Below, one piece after another: positions 10,571 through 19,778 of a stretch of 26,017 nt of DNA. The notes under the pieces were generated by a model. It worked only from the letters and a program-made list of their open reading frames with translations. It ran no database searches and was not told the DNA's origin. Numbering within the stretch: position 1 is the stretch's first letter; the number at the start of each line of letters is the position of its first letter. The stretch is from positions 1 through 26,017 of the forward strand of contig MU386063.1 in NCBI GenBank assembly GCA_022497145.1. The letters run 5' to 3'. The position numbers were made by a program, and so were the translations under genes. The DNA comes from Rostrohypoxylon terebratum. Lineage: Eukaryota; Ascomycota; Sordariomycetes; Xylariales; Hypoxylaceae.

Positions 10571-11451
10571 TTAAGATTGTTCAGATTGACCTCGATCGTT
10601 CTTCAAAGCGAGGCAGGGGCGGTAGAACGGATCGGTAAAGTGTTTAGGGGTAGGTAGCTTTAGCAGGGTACTTTTGTGTTGATACTACCCTACATTAGAA
10701 GCAAGCCGAGCACACCGTCTTAAGCATCATCCTGGGCTAGCAGTGTGATGGATCGACATACAAGTTTTCATTCAAAAACACCACCGGATTGTCTTCCAGC
10801 CAATAGACTCACGCGCCTGTTCCACCTGTGGCATCGGATACAGGTGTGTAAAAGAGGTGAAGAATATGAGGCGGCAGATATGCCTTCGATTACAAGACTG
10901 CCTAGATTTCTTGTATCGCCTCATCGCGAAACGTATGGGGTCGGACTCGTCCGGTGAAATACCTACCGAGGTAAAGTTATATCTACCTACCTTTGATCAA
11001 TGCATCGGTCGTTGCCATTTCCTGGGTGATTATTGGCTAGCTTCACAATTACTCCAATCTTTGCGTCGCTGTAACCATTCAGGAGTTTTTACAGAGGTCA
11101 ATTCAAAGGATCGGAATCCATGCAATGACGCTGCCTAGGAGATTCGTGGTCGCTTGTACGGATGCATTGTATTCCAGTAATCCAAGCAGCCTCATATTTA
11201 CTTATTGTATTATACCAAAGTCGGGCGGCGAGGTCAAGCAGATTGACCGAGTTCTCACAAAGATATCTAGATATTCAACATCACCACCCCATCAAAGTCA
11301 ATATGATGGCTTCTATATTAAACTTACTCCTATGCCTATCTGCTAAGCTATCCGCTGGTGTTCAAGTCAACCACTGTGGAGTAGCGAAAACATCATACGA
11401 GCATCTGTCCCTCCAAGAAATAGTGAAGCTGTCTTATCTTTCTATTAGAGG

Positions 11452-13338
11452 ATGGGTAAATGCATCTCCAAGTTAGGGTTCCTGCACTTGCGGTCGAGGA
11501 GGGCAGCTCCAATGGTGGACCAACTACCTCCGTACAAGTACGAGCCGCTACCAAAAGGTGATTATTTTCGTCTCCTGAATTTAAAACCAGGTGTTGGAGA
11601 TGACCCTCTAGTTGCTACCATTCACACAGCCGAGCTACGCTGTGAGGCTCACGAATCTCGTTTTGAAGCAATATCATACGTGTGGGGCTCGAATACCAAA
11701 GATCAGGTCATCACCATCGACGGAAGCCTTCTTCCAATCACAGCAAATCTCAGAGACTCCCTCCGCCAAGTTCGGCTACCAGATAAACCTCGGCAGATAT
11801 GGGCGGACTCAATATGTATCGACCAGAAGAACAATCAGGAGAAAGGACAACAAGTTGCCGCCATGGGACGCATATATCAAGCTTCGGAATGCACACTCAT
11901 ATGTCTTGGGTCTGGAGCAGAATTCCGTGAGCATGCTAGCAACACTGCTTCAATCATACAAGAGGTAGAAGCGATGATCGAAGGTGTTCTTAACGACCAT
12001 AATTTTTCGGGGACCTGGGACAGCTTTCCTCACCCAGATCCACATGACCCACTTGTGACTGATCACAGGTGGGAGTCCTGGAGAATACTCGTGAACCATC
12101 CCTGGTTCCTTCGAGGATGGGTCGTTCAGGAAGCAGCACTTGGCCCTGATGCGAAGATAATGTGGGCAGGGACCGAAATACCGTGGATAAGCCTGCTGAG
12201 AGTGTATCCATGGCTTGCGTACCGAGGGTCGCCGCAGATGCAGTCGTCGGATCGGTTCTGGCTCTCGCCCCTCCATGTACAGAAATTCAAAATCGAACGA
12301 CCGAACGAGGACAAGATGTATTGGCCAGAAGATGTCCCATCGAGGGTTGGTCCATCTCCTACTCTAGAGATGTTAGATTATGCACGGCAATTAAAGCTTG
12401 GCGACCCCCGAGACCGAATCTACGCGTTTATGGCAATACAGACGGAGGACAACACGATGTCCTCCATAAAACCGGACTACGACGCGCACTACCTAAGCGT
12501 CTACCAAGAATTTGCCGTCTCATACTTGAAACTTACGTCGGATCTGGATATTTTGCTCTATGTTGAAAGAGACGAAGAAATATCTCCATGTGAATCTCAA
12601 TTGGCTTCCTGGATTCCGTGTTGGAGCCATGGTTACAGCATCAACAGCCGTCTCTTCATCCCTGGGAGGAAAGTCGGGGTATCACAATTTTCTCTGGAAG
12701 GGTCACTTATACACACTCAAGCCATTATTCTTGGCTCTGTTCAATTCATCTCTGACCAGATCAAACCAATTGATGAAGAACCAGATACCTTCGGACAGGT
12801 TCTTGCACTGTGGAGACAGTTACGGGTATCACAGAAGTCCATTAATTATCACGAGCCGTATCCCCATCAGGGAAGTCTCGGCCTAGCATTCCTCCAGGCG
12901 ATCAACTGCGGAGTTTACGAAGGCTCTCTGGAAGAATGGATTGAATCCCTAAGAGAATTTGCGCGTCTTTTGGAAAGCGACCAACTACAATCCCTAAACA
13001 GCCACTCCTCGGTACCTGAAGTTGCTCAAAGACTATCCAAGTTCGGGATAGATATATCAAAAAATAGGCGCTTTATTGCTCTCGGACAAGGGAATTATGG
13101 AGTGGCCCCTATTGCCATTCAGCCAGGCGACGTGTGCGCGATCATTTACGGAACAAGTTGGCCCTTTATCATTCGACGAGTAACTGGAAAGGAACATCGG
13201 TACAAGGTGGTCGGTCCTGCGTATATTCTTAGTAAACAAGCTGACGAATACGGAATCCCGGATCGGTTGGGTTACGATGAGAAGTGCGACGACTGGAAAG
13301 CTTGGGGTCTGCCCGACCAAATGATTACCCTTTGCTAA
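11452..13338 (+). CDS. Heterokaryon incompatibility (HET) domain protein
   Basis: A single uninterrupted 628-codon frame. The HET domain holds its usual landmarks in order: FEAISYVWG (71-79), IWADSICIDQ (116-125), QQVAAMGRIYQAS (133-145) and WFLRGWVVQEA (218-228). The C-terminal end (about 555-610) has the familiar GD-C-x-I-x-x-G and PF-I-x-R segments of long HET proteins. HET proteins control vegetative incompatibility and cell death after hyphal fusion between unlike strains; which partner or allele is involved cannot be told. The ATG at 11452 is preceded by an in-frame TAG and has A at -3 and G at +4, so it is favoured over Met21. Its N-terminus MGKCIS fits an N-myristoylation signal with an adjacent cysteine. 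The gene is intact, intronless and sits in a gene-poor stretch next to a kelch relic and a telomeric repeat. Confidence 0.95.
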   Translation: MGKCISKLGFLHLRSRRAAPMVDQLPPYKYEPLPKGDYFRLLNLKPGVGDDPLVATIHTAELRCEAHESRFEAISYVWGSNTKDQVITIDGSLLPITANLRDSLRQVRLPDKPRQIWADSICIDQKNNQEKGQQVAAMGRIYQASECTLICLGSGAEFREHASNTASIIQEVEAMIEGVLNDHNFSGTWDSFPHPDPHDPLVTDHRWESWRILVNHPWFLRGWVVQEAALGPDAKIMWAGTEIPWISLLRVYPWLAYRGSPQMQSSDRFWLSPLHVQKFKIERPNEDKMYWPEDVPSRVGPSPTLEMLDYARQLKLGDPRDRIYAFMAIQTEDNTMSSIKPDYDAHYLSVYQEFAVSYLKLTSDLDILLYVERDEEISPCESQLASWIPCWSHGYSINSRLFIPGRKVGVSQFSLEGSLIHTQAIILGSVQFISDQIKPIDEEPDTFGQVLALWRQLRVSQKSINYHEPYPHQGSLGLAFLQAINCGVYEGSLEEWIESLREFARLLESDQLQSLNSHSSVPEVAQRLSKFGIDISKNRRFIALGQGNYGVAPIAIQPGDVCAIIYGTSWPFIIRRVTGKEHRYKVVGPAYILSKQADEYGIPDRLGYDEKCDDWKAWGLPDQMITLC

Positions 13339-14181
13339 GAATTAAGTGCGTTATTCATGAATTTCATCCTAGGAAGTTGAGACACCATTGTATTTAGTGG
13401 AAGAGCAATCATTATTTTCTTAGTACCTATGTTTAACCCTCGATTCCCTTCAAGGTATATAGGGGCAGGAACCGTCAGGTAACGGTCCCGTCACATACCC
13501 GCGGGTCACATTGGGGATCCACCCCACTTCGTATGATGCTATTTTAACTATGAGATCTTACCTATATAACGTATATATAATTTCGAGGTTATATTAATGC
13601 CCCCAGAAAGTGTCGATCCAATGCCGTCCAAACAAATTTGTAGTGATTAACCATTGTCAACCTTCCATATGATGGTACGTATCGCGCCCGCCATACATAC
13701 GATCCCGCATCTCGGCAGGTGGAATAGACGCAGGTTATGAGTAGGTATCATTAATGTATATCAGAATGTTGAGCTACTAGAATTGTAGTTGTTGTCTTTG
13801 GTAATACATTATATACCCTGAGATACAGGGCGTAGACTCCCAGCCACCTTATATTCCGGCACGGCCTACAACAGCAGCACGTTATGCCTGCCCACGTACA
13901 GATATTGGTAGATTTTTCCCCACGCCCGCTCTCCACGCATTACTCTATTTAGGTTAATGTGGTGGGGGGTGGTCTTAATAAATTGTGGATGTAACATTTA
14001 ACCTCCAGCGCCAGCCGCCGAAAAACATTCCAGGTATTATCTAACGTTAATATATAACGACTTAGTATCAGTCACTTACTTTCTATTCTACGTACAAGTG
14101 ATTTGCACCTTGCATATTTTCTTGCAAATTTACTTTCTATCATACAGTTATATTGCACGTTCTACTTAACCATATTACACA
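13339..14181. other. Intergenic region between the HET gene and the unknown gene at 14182
   Basis: AT-rich noncoding sequence with no supportable gene. TATATAA-like stretches occur near 13563-13580. The last 150 bases before the ATG at 14182 are pyrimidine- and A-rich, as in fungal 5' leaders. The only open frame of note (13751-13936, minus) has no recognisable domain. Confidence 0.55.
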
Positions 14182-15752
14182 ATGTCGCAACCAACTCAAA
14201 TCGAGGGCACTCAGGGACAGGGACAGGGACAACAAAGTCTCACCATCCGTGCTCTAAAATACCTTATGGGCAAGAGAGGTGATGCATCTCTTACTCCGGG
14301 CGATCTCGATAAGCTTAATATCAAGTTGACCGGGCTTGACCTCGACAACGGAATGCCTGAAGACGGTGGTCCCAAGCTTCTTGAACTAGCGCCATTCGAT
14401 GAGATCAATGATATCGCCACCTTGATTAAATTCGCCGAACACGACGACACGTTGGTCAAACTCACCGAACATGACGCCGTCTACAGTATAGGCGAATATA
14501 CTTGCGGAAATTGGCACGATGCGAGGTTTTTGGGGAACTTTTTCCTCAGATTACTTAATTCGACCCCCTACGAAGGCCAGCCGATTCTTATAGAATCTAG
14601 TCCATGGATACGTTCAAAGTAAGTAATCAACGGACACATTCGTAAGAGATTACGGTAAGTTGATACCTAAGAAGATAGACTGACGTAAAATCTAGGGGGA
14701 ATACTCTCCAGTATGTCACCACTAGCAGAATCTTCTGGCGAACTTCTTTTTGTCTACATCTCCGTGATAGTTCAAGACAGGATGGCGTATACTTTCTTGC
14801 AATAGACGATCTCCTCAAAGATAATTCCCTCCATCCGAGCGAGATTTGGTGCATTTTAAGAAATGCCTTTTCTAGATTGAAACAGGGAAAACAATTCATT
14901 GCTCAGAAAAGCCCTGTAAGTTCCCAAATTCCGCACCTTTACATTATATTTTATTTTACTTATATAACTTAAGGCTACTGTCGTGTCAGCTTCGGGTAGA
15001 AGTCTTAGAGTTGTTCAAGGCTACGTTGACGAGGATAATGACTGCATCGGGGTACGGAAGTCACCTATTATCGTCGTCGAGGGAGACAAAGAGCAGAATT
15101 GGGAAAACCTCATGAAGATCGCTTGTTGGTTCCTAGGAAGTCCTATTAAAGGGACTTTCTAGTTATATCGTGACTAACCTCAATCACGTTTAAGGTAAAG
15201 CCTGTAAGAATGGATCTACCTACCTGAGTTGTCATACATACATGCCGGTATATTAGATTTCCAAAGAGCAGTCTGCAGCATTGAAGGTCTTGAAGATGTA
15301 TCCTGGACGGTCGATCAAGAAAGGTTCACGGTTAAACATAGGAATGATGAGGAGACGTACAATGCCCGCGTGGATGGGACCTTGCGCATTGAAGGCGATT
15401 ACCATGCCTGGTTATTTAATGAGACAAAAAGATGTCTTCGCTACGCTGCCTTAAACGGGGCACCTATAAAAGCGCAAGAAACGGCTCAGATGATGGCGAA
15501 GGTTGCCCAGGAGCCGCCCAGAAACATTGAAGCCATGCGGAAAGAGGGCTTGATGGGAAAGTACGGCAATTCACTCGTCCAAGCTAAATGGCCTAGCTAA
15601 CACCAAATCTTTACAGACTTGTGTGGTATTCGCAGGATAAAAATGAAGTCTATGTTAATGAGGGGCGGTTCAAAGCGGGCTGGGTTGACTACGCCGCTGA
15701 CAAACCGACAGCCGAATTTTGTCTGGCGACTGTGCAAGAAACCGGCCCTTAA
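14182..15752 (+). CDS. Protein of unknown function, five-exon model
   Basis: Exons are 14182-14618, 14696-14915, 14974-15139, 15209-15560 and 15617-15752, giving 436 residues with all phases consistent. Introns 1 (GTAAGT, CTGAC, TCTAG), 2 (GTAAGT, TTAAG) and 4 (GTACGG, GCTAAC, TTACAG) are good. Intron 3 is weak (GTCCTA donor, ACTAAC branch near 15173, GTAAG acceptor). If intron 3 is wrong, the first gene ends at TAG 15160-15162 with 281 residues and the last two exons form a separate coding block. I recognise no family. The N-terminus has a Gly-Gln tract (TQGQGQGQQ). There is no signal peptide or membrane helix. The middle is rich in Trp and charged residues, and the C-terminal part reads as a globular domain (ERFTVKHRN, ARVDGTLRIEGDYHAWLFNE, WVDYAADKPTAEFCL). 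It converges on the ankyrin gene 151 bases downstream. Confidence 0.6.
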
Positions 15753-15903
15753 AATTGGACTAACCGCACAATCATCAGCGAACTAGGATTCATTATGCTA
15801 GGCTGCAGTATGGAAGCTAACGATGAATCTAAAGCTACCGCAGCGCATCGATCACAACCTGCGACAGCATAAGGCTTTTAGACCTGGCTACCAAGCACAG
15901 GAT

Positions 15904-16453
15904 CTAAAGTTTCCCAGCTTTGCCTTTCCCAGGGGCCCCTTCGAACTTGGCTCCCCATTTGTCTTGTAGTTGGAACATAGCTAGACAGGCGAGCGCTGAA
16001 GGTGAGCCGTACTCTGGGTCAGCACCACCCTCCAGCAATGTCTACATGATTGTTAGTGACTGCAAATGTTTCCAGCAGAGAAATCACACCTCAATCACAG
16101 CATCCTCCTTCTTAAAAACAGCGCCCGCTAGAGGGCTTTGACCCCTGTCGTTGATGCGATTTGGGTCGGCTCCATGTTGAATGAGTAGTTTGACAATGTC
16201 AGCATGTCCATGGTATGCCGCAAGCATGAGCTTTGAGTGGGTTTCAGTCATTAGCAGTGAGCGCGGAACAATTGATCGACTATCAGCCACTGCATACAAG
16301 CGTATCTCCTTTCTCGTTGGTCATGTTAGGTGGAAGCCCTCTAGGTAAGGCTTGTTCAAATACATCTTTGTCGCCAGCACGCGCGGCATTATACATACGA
16401 GACGCAAACTCGATGACTTCTGGAGGGATGGTTGCCGGATCCGCGGAGGCCAT
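15904..16453 (-). CDS. Small ankyrin-repeat protein
   Basis: Exons on the minus strand are 16453-16298, 16230-16090 and 16041-15904, giving 144 residues. Intron 1 (67 bases) runs from GTATGC to an unusual AAG acceptor; intron 2 (48 bases) has GTGTGA, ACTAAC and TGTAG. The start at 16453 (MASADPATIPPEV) is preferred to an in-frame ATG 21 codons upstream because the extra residues are hydrophobic and unlike the rest. Three ankyrin units can be read: RMYNAARAGDKDVFEQAL, then GDTLLMLAAYHGHADIVKLL with HGADPN, then SPLAGAVFKKEDAVIETLLE with GGADPE. A short Gly/Lys-rich tail follows. It resembles the small soluble ankyrin proteins conserved across ascomycetes, whose exact role is poorly defined; the likely function is protein binding. 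It is divergent from the AUH-type hydratase gene. Confidence 0.88.
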
Positions 16454-17258
16454 TTTGGAAAGTTGAAAGGAGTGGACGTTTATATGAACCAATAATTGAA
16501 AGATGGAGTACAGCATAGATGGGATGGCGCTAGATAATCTTAAAAGACGGGAAATGATAAGTCTAAATTCACGGTAAGTAGGGTGGCTCTTTTCTCCCAG
16601 AAACAGTGAGGTAATGACGCAAGCCGAGTCACCTCTGGGGTAAAGTGGGGAGGCAGGGAGGTTGCGATCAGTGCCGGTTGAAACTCTCGAAAGGTAAATT
16701 GAACTTCTTTTGATTGGCTTTTTATGTCTTTCTTCACACTATGAATAGCCTCAATTTTTGTCAATTCTTTTTTTTCTCTGAAAACAAAGATATCTTTTCG
16801 ATATATGCTGTACATTTTATAAATTAAACTTACACAATTGTGCCAAATAATTCTATGCACAGGAAGCAATAGATACTTGTACATATGACATGTACCGAAA
16901 TTGTGCTGGGGTGACCTGAGAACCCCGCCAATAGCCGCCGTAATCCGTTATCAGAGGTGCTACAACCGCTATCTGCTATCGTCATCGATCCCTCCAAGCT
17001 TCAACTCCCGTCTCTCTTTTCCTACAAACAACATTCCCGAGGTTCTTCTTACAAGCACAACCTAACGGCTCATCAATCGCATTCACACGTCGACTATCGA
17101 TCATCCTTATCGACAGCTAGATAGAGATCAATATAATACTTGTTTACTTGTACCAATTCAAGTATTCCAATCCATTAAAATTGATCAATATTCCACATTT
17201 GCCGAGGTATAATTCGAGTTACACGCCATTCTAACAACGCAATTTCATTGCCATCACC
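16454..17258. promoter_or_regulatory. Divergent promoter region between the ankyrin and AUH-type hydratase genes
   Basis: 805 bases between two start codons pointing away from each other. A CCAAT box lies at 16928-16932. T-rich and CT-rich tracts are found near 16765-16780 and 17010-17025. No gene is supported; a 114-codon minus-strand frame at 16540-16884 has no domain and is treated as chance. Confidence 0.5.
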
Positions 17259-18353
17259 ATGCCGCCACGATTGAATAATCGCTTAATTGCTCCCACCTTT
17301 CGCTTTTTCCGTCTTTATTCTAGCGATGCCGGCCCATTGATCAGGGTCACTAACATACCAACCTCCAACACCGGCCACATTCGCATTCTCGAGCTCAATC
17401 GGCCCTCCGCACGCAACGCGATATCGAAAGCTCTCTTAGCTTCCTTGCGAACAGAAATCGAAGACGTCCAGTCACAATACACACTTGAAGGCAATGAAAT
17501 ACCACCAGCACCTAAATTTGGCGGAGCTGCAGGCATAGATGAGAAGGGCCCGACTCGAGCCTTGATTCTAGCTAGTGCCGTGGACGCGAGTTTCTGCGCA
17601 GGCGCGGATCTAAAAGAAAGGCGTGGCTTTACAGAAGAAGAGTCAGTCCCTACGATAACCTACCTAGCATTCACATCCTCGCATCTCACACCGCTCTACT
17701 CTCCATTGCTTCCATAGCTAACTCCATATCACCAACCTCTCAGAACCCAACAGTTCCTCTCCAACCTCCGCGGCACATTCACCTCTCTCTCCGCCCTCCC
17801 AATCCCCACCATCTCCGCAATCTCCTCCCTCGCGCTAGGAGGGGGTCTCGAACTCGCGCTCTGCACCCACTTCCGCGTCCTCGCATCCACCGCCACGGTC
17901 GGACTGCCCGAGACGCGGCTCGGCATCATCCCCGGCGCCGGCGGCACCTACCGGCTCCCCGCTCTAATCGGACTCCCCCGCGCGCGCGACCTCATCCTCA
18001 CCGGCCGTCGCGTCTCCGCCCCGGAAGCATACTTCCTAGGGATAGCGGACCGGCTAGTAGAGGTGCTTCCCGAGGACGAGCGAGACGGCGTCGCGCAGGA
18101 GAACGGCGGGACAAAGGGGGAGGAGGGGCTGCCGGCGAGAGCCCGCAACGCGGCGTTGATGGAGGCTGTGCGGCTGGCGAGCGAGATATGCGAGGGCGGA
18201 CCTGTGGCGGTGAGGGCGGCGCTGGAGGCGGTTAGCTGGGCGAGGGAGGAGGCGGAGAATGCCGCGTACGAAAAGGTGGTTAAGACTGAGGACAGGAATG
18301 AGGCGCTTCAGGCGTTCAAAGAGAAGAGGAAGCCGGTTTTCGGGGGACGGTAA
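17259..18353 (+). CDS. Mitochondrial enoyl-CoA hydratase of the AUH / methylglutaconyl-CoA hydratase type
   Basis: Exon 1 is 17259-17641 and exon 2 is 17744-18353; the 102-base intron has GTCAGT, GCTAAC and CTCAG. The product is 330 residues. The first 20 or so (MPPRLNNRLIAPTFRFFRLY) are basic and Ser/Phe-rich without acids, as in a mitochondrial presequence. Crotonase-fold signatures are present: ASAVDASFCAGADLKER (oxyanion-hole region), ALGGGLELALC with Glu164, and GLPETRLGIIPGAGGTYRLP with Glu184. The 20-residue spacing of these two glutamates matches the catalytic pair of this superfamily. The end, AFKEKRKPVFGGR, is the usual C-terminus. In leucine breakdown, AUH hydrates 3-methylglutaconyl-CoA to HMG-CoA; this specific substrate is inferred from overall resemblance. 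A Glu/Gly-rich insertion lies at about residues 236-260. Exon 2 is much more GC-rich than exon 1. The stop TAA overlaps a donor-like GGTAAGT, but the protein end is family-typical. Confidence 0.94.
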
Positions 18354-18909
18354 GTCAATTGACCGTGTTGAAGTTTCCGGGATTCTTGTCACATGATGAT
18401 GGTATGTCAGTCGATGTATGACGTACATGACACTTCCGCCTACATAGCTCGCATCACGATGTTTATGTACGTCCCTTTTGAGATATGATGAGGGATACCT
18501 GAGTCATCTCATTGAACTATTGACAATGCAATTGAATCTCAATATGGCATTGTAATTGCTTTTTACGCACTATTAATATGCCATCACTTGCTTTCAGCCC
18601 TACAAAGCGCTCAAAGTGCCCAAGCGAAGACATTCCAATGGCGCATATTTTCCACCCTAGTGCAAATCCAGGTTCCCCTGATCTGCGTCAATCGATCTGA
18701 CTTTTCGGGGGTGTTGACACTAGGACGATGATGAATCATGATCGACGTGACGCAATGAGGTGAAAATGACGAACAACCACCCATATATAAAACCATTTCA
18801 ATGACATGTCCATTTTTTCCTGAAAATTTGTCCTTTGGTCTCATACCAATATTTACACTCACACTCACACTCACAAATCGTGGGGCATCGTTCGTTAAGA
18901 ATCGACACT
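18354..18909 (+). promoter_or_regulatory. Intergenic promoter region of the HVA1-type TUDOR gene
   Basis: A good TATA box, TATATAAAA, lies at 18784-18792, about 118 bases before the ATG. A hexamer tandem ACACTC x3 (18855-18872) lies in the expected 5' leader. No gene is supported in the rest. Confidence 0.6.
18855..18872 (+). repeat. Tandem hexamer (ACACTC)3
   Basis: Three exact ACACTC units followed by ACA, in the probable 5' leader of the TUDOR gene, between the TATA box and the start codon. Confidence 0.85.
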
Positions 18910-19490
18910 ATGGGGAAAAACGAAGCTCCCGAGGAGGGCGACAAAGGTACGTCACCAATTCCCTTACCGATAAATAATCTTATACCACCCTCGCCGCGAT
19001 ATTTTGGAATGACTCATAATTTGCACCCTCCGCACTGAAAGTAATGTCTAATTAATATTTTCTTGTAGTCTCCTGGTCCTGGGGCGGTGGTGCTCCGGCC
19101 GGCACAGTCGCGGAGACCAAGGAGAACGGCGCAATCGAGATCGAGACGAAGAACGGGAACACAGTGAAGAGAAAAGCCGACCCGGGAAACCCCGCCGTAC
19201 GCGTCGAGAGATCTGGCAACGATGTAGTCAAGCGCTCGTCCGAACTTACCGTCGAGGAAAAGGCCAACGGGGGTAGTAATGCAGGCACGAAGCGTAAAGC
19301 TAAAGACCAGGATCCCGATGGAGATTCCAAACAGGATGGTGATGATGATGACGAACATGAGGAAAATGACGGAGAGGAGAAGGATGGAGAGGGTGATATT
19401 GACCTAGTCGAAGACGAGGATGAACCTCATACGAAGAATAAGCAAGGGAAGGAGGTGAAGAAGGGCGGGAAGGAAGCCAACAAGAAGTAG
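18910..19490 (+). CDS. Hypervirulence-associated protein (HVA1-like) TUDOR domain, with an in-frame stop inside its charged tail
   Basis: Exon 1 is 18910-18946 and exon 2 is 19069-19490; the 122-base intron has GTACGT, CTAAT and TTGTAG, and phases join. The product is 152 residues. Residues 13-70 carry the TUDOR-like domain: VSWSWGGGAPAGTVAE, then IEIETKNGNTVKRKADPGNP and VRVERSGNDVVKRSSELT, matching the family known as hypervirulence-associated protein TUDOR domain. Its biochemical role is unclear; small SH3/TUDOR-like folds usually bind partners or modified peptides. The rest is a low-complexity Lys/Asp/Glu tail, probably disordered. TAG at 19488-19490 ends the frame, but the same frame continues for 95 codons of the same composition to 19778. 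The longer protein (about 248 codons in total) may be the ancestral form, or arise by readthrough. Confidence 0.85.
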
Positions 19491-19778
19491 AAGAGAGAAC
19501 AGGAGAACGGGGATGAGCATGCTGACACGGAGTTGGAGGACGACGAGGACATCGAGACGTCGGACAATGATGCTTCCGGAAGCAAGAAAGGGGAAGGCAC
19601 CCGAAAGGCTAATGGCAAGGGCGAAAAACACGTTGCTTCCAAAGGTTCCGAGAAGGCAAAAAAGACCGAAGAAAAGCCAAAGAGTAAGTCTAAGGCTGAT
19701 GGCGATAGAAAAGGGGATAGTGACGATGAGCAAGACGGTGACGAGGTCAGCGCACAAACTCGAAGTCACACCGATTAG
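19491..19778 (+). other. In-frame open extension downstream of the TUDOR gene's TAG stop
   Basis: It is 95 codons plus a second stop (TAG 19776-19778), exactly in the frame of the upstream gene with no frameshift. Composition is continuous with the upstream tail: ELEDDEDIETSDND, then KGEGTRKANGKGEKH, KKTEEKPKSKSK and SDDEQDGDEV, ending TRSHTD. Its only alternative start codons are internal non-ATG ones, so it is unlikely to be its own gene. It is best read as the lost or readthrough C-terminus of the TUDOR protein. Confidence 0.75.

Larger units (their letters stand above)
9776..11451. other. Intergenic region between the kelch relic and the HET gene
   Basis: No supportable gene was found. 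Open frames of 63-104 codons are present on the plus strand, but none shows a domain, and they overlap one another in different frames. The stretch contains an 18-base palindrome at 10370-10387, an interstitial telomeric array at 10547-10570, and a TCTACCTACCTTT tract near 10982. A TTAG just before the HET start codon could be the acceptor of a 5' UTR intron. Confidence 0.55.

Noticed and set aside
17642..17743. Frame continuing past the exon 1 donor of the hydratase gene (stop at 17715-17717)
   Set aside because: The GCTAAC branch site and CTCAG acceptor, and the family-typical TQQFLSNLRGTF after splicing, show this is an intron.
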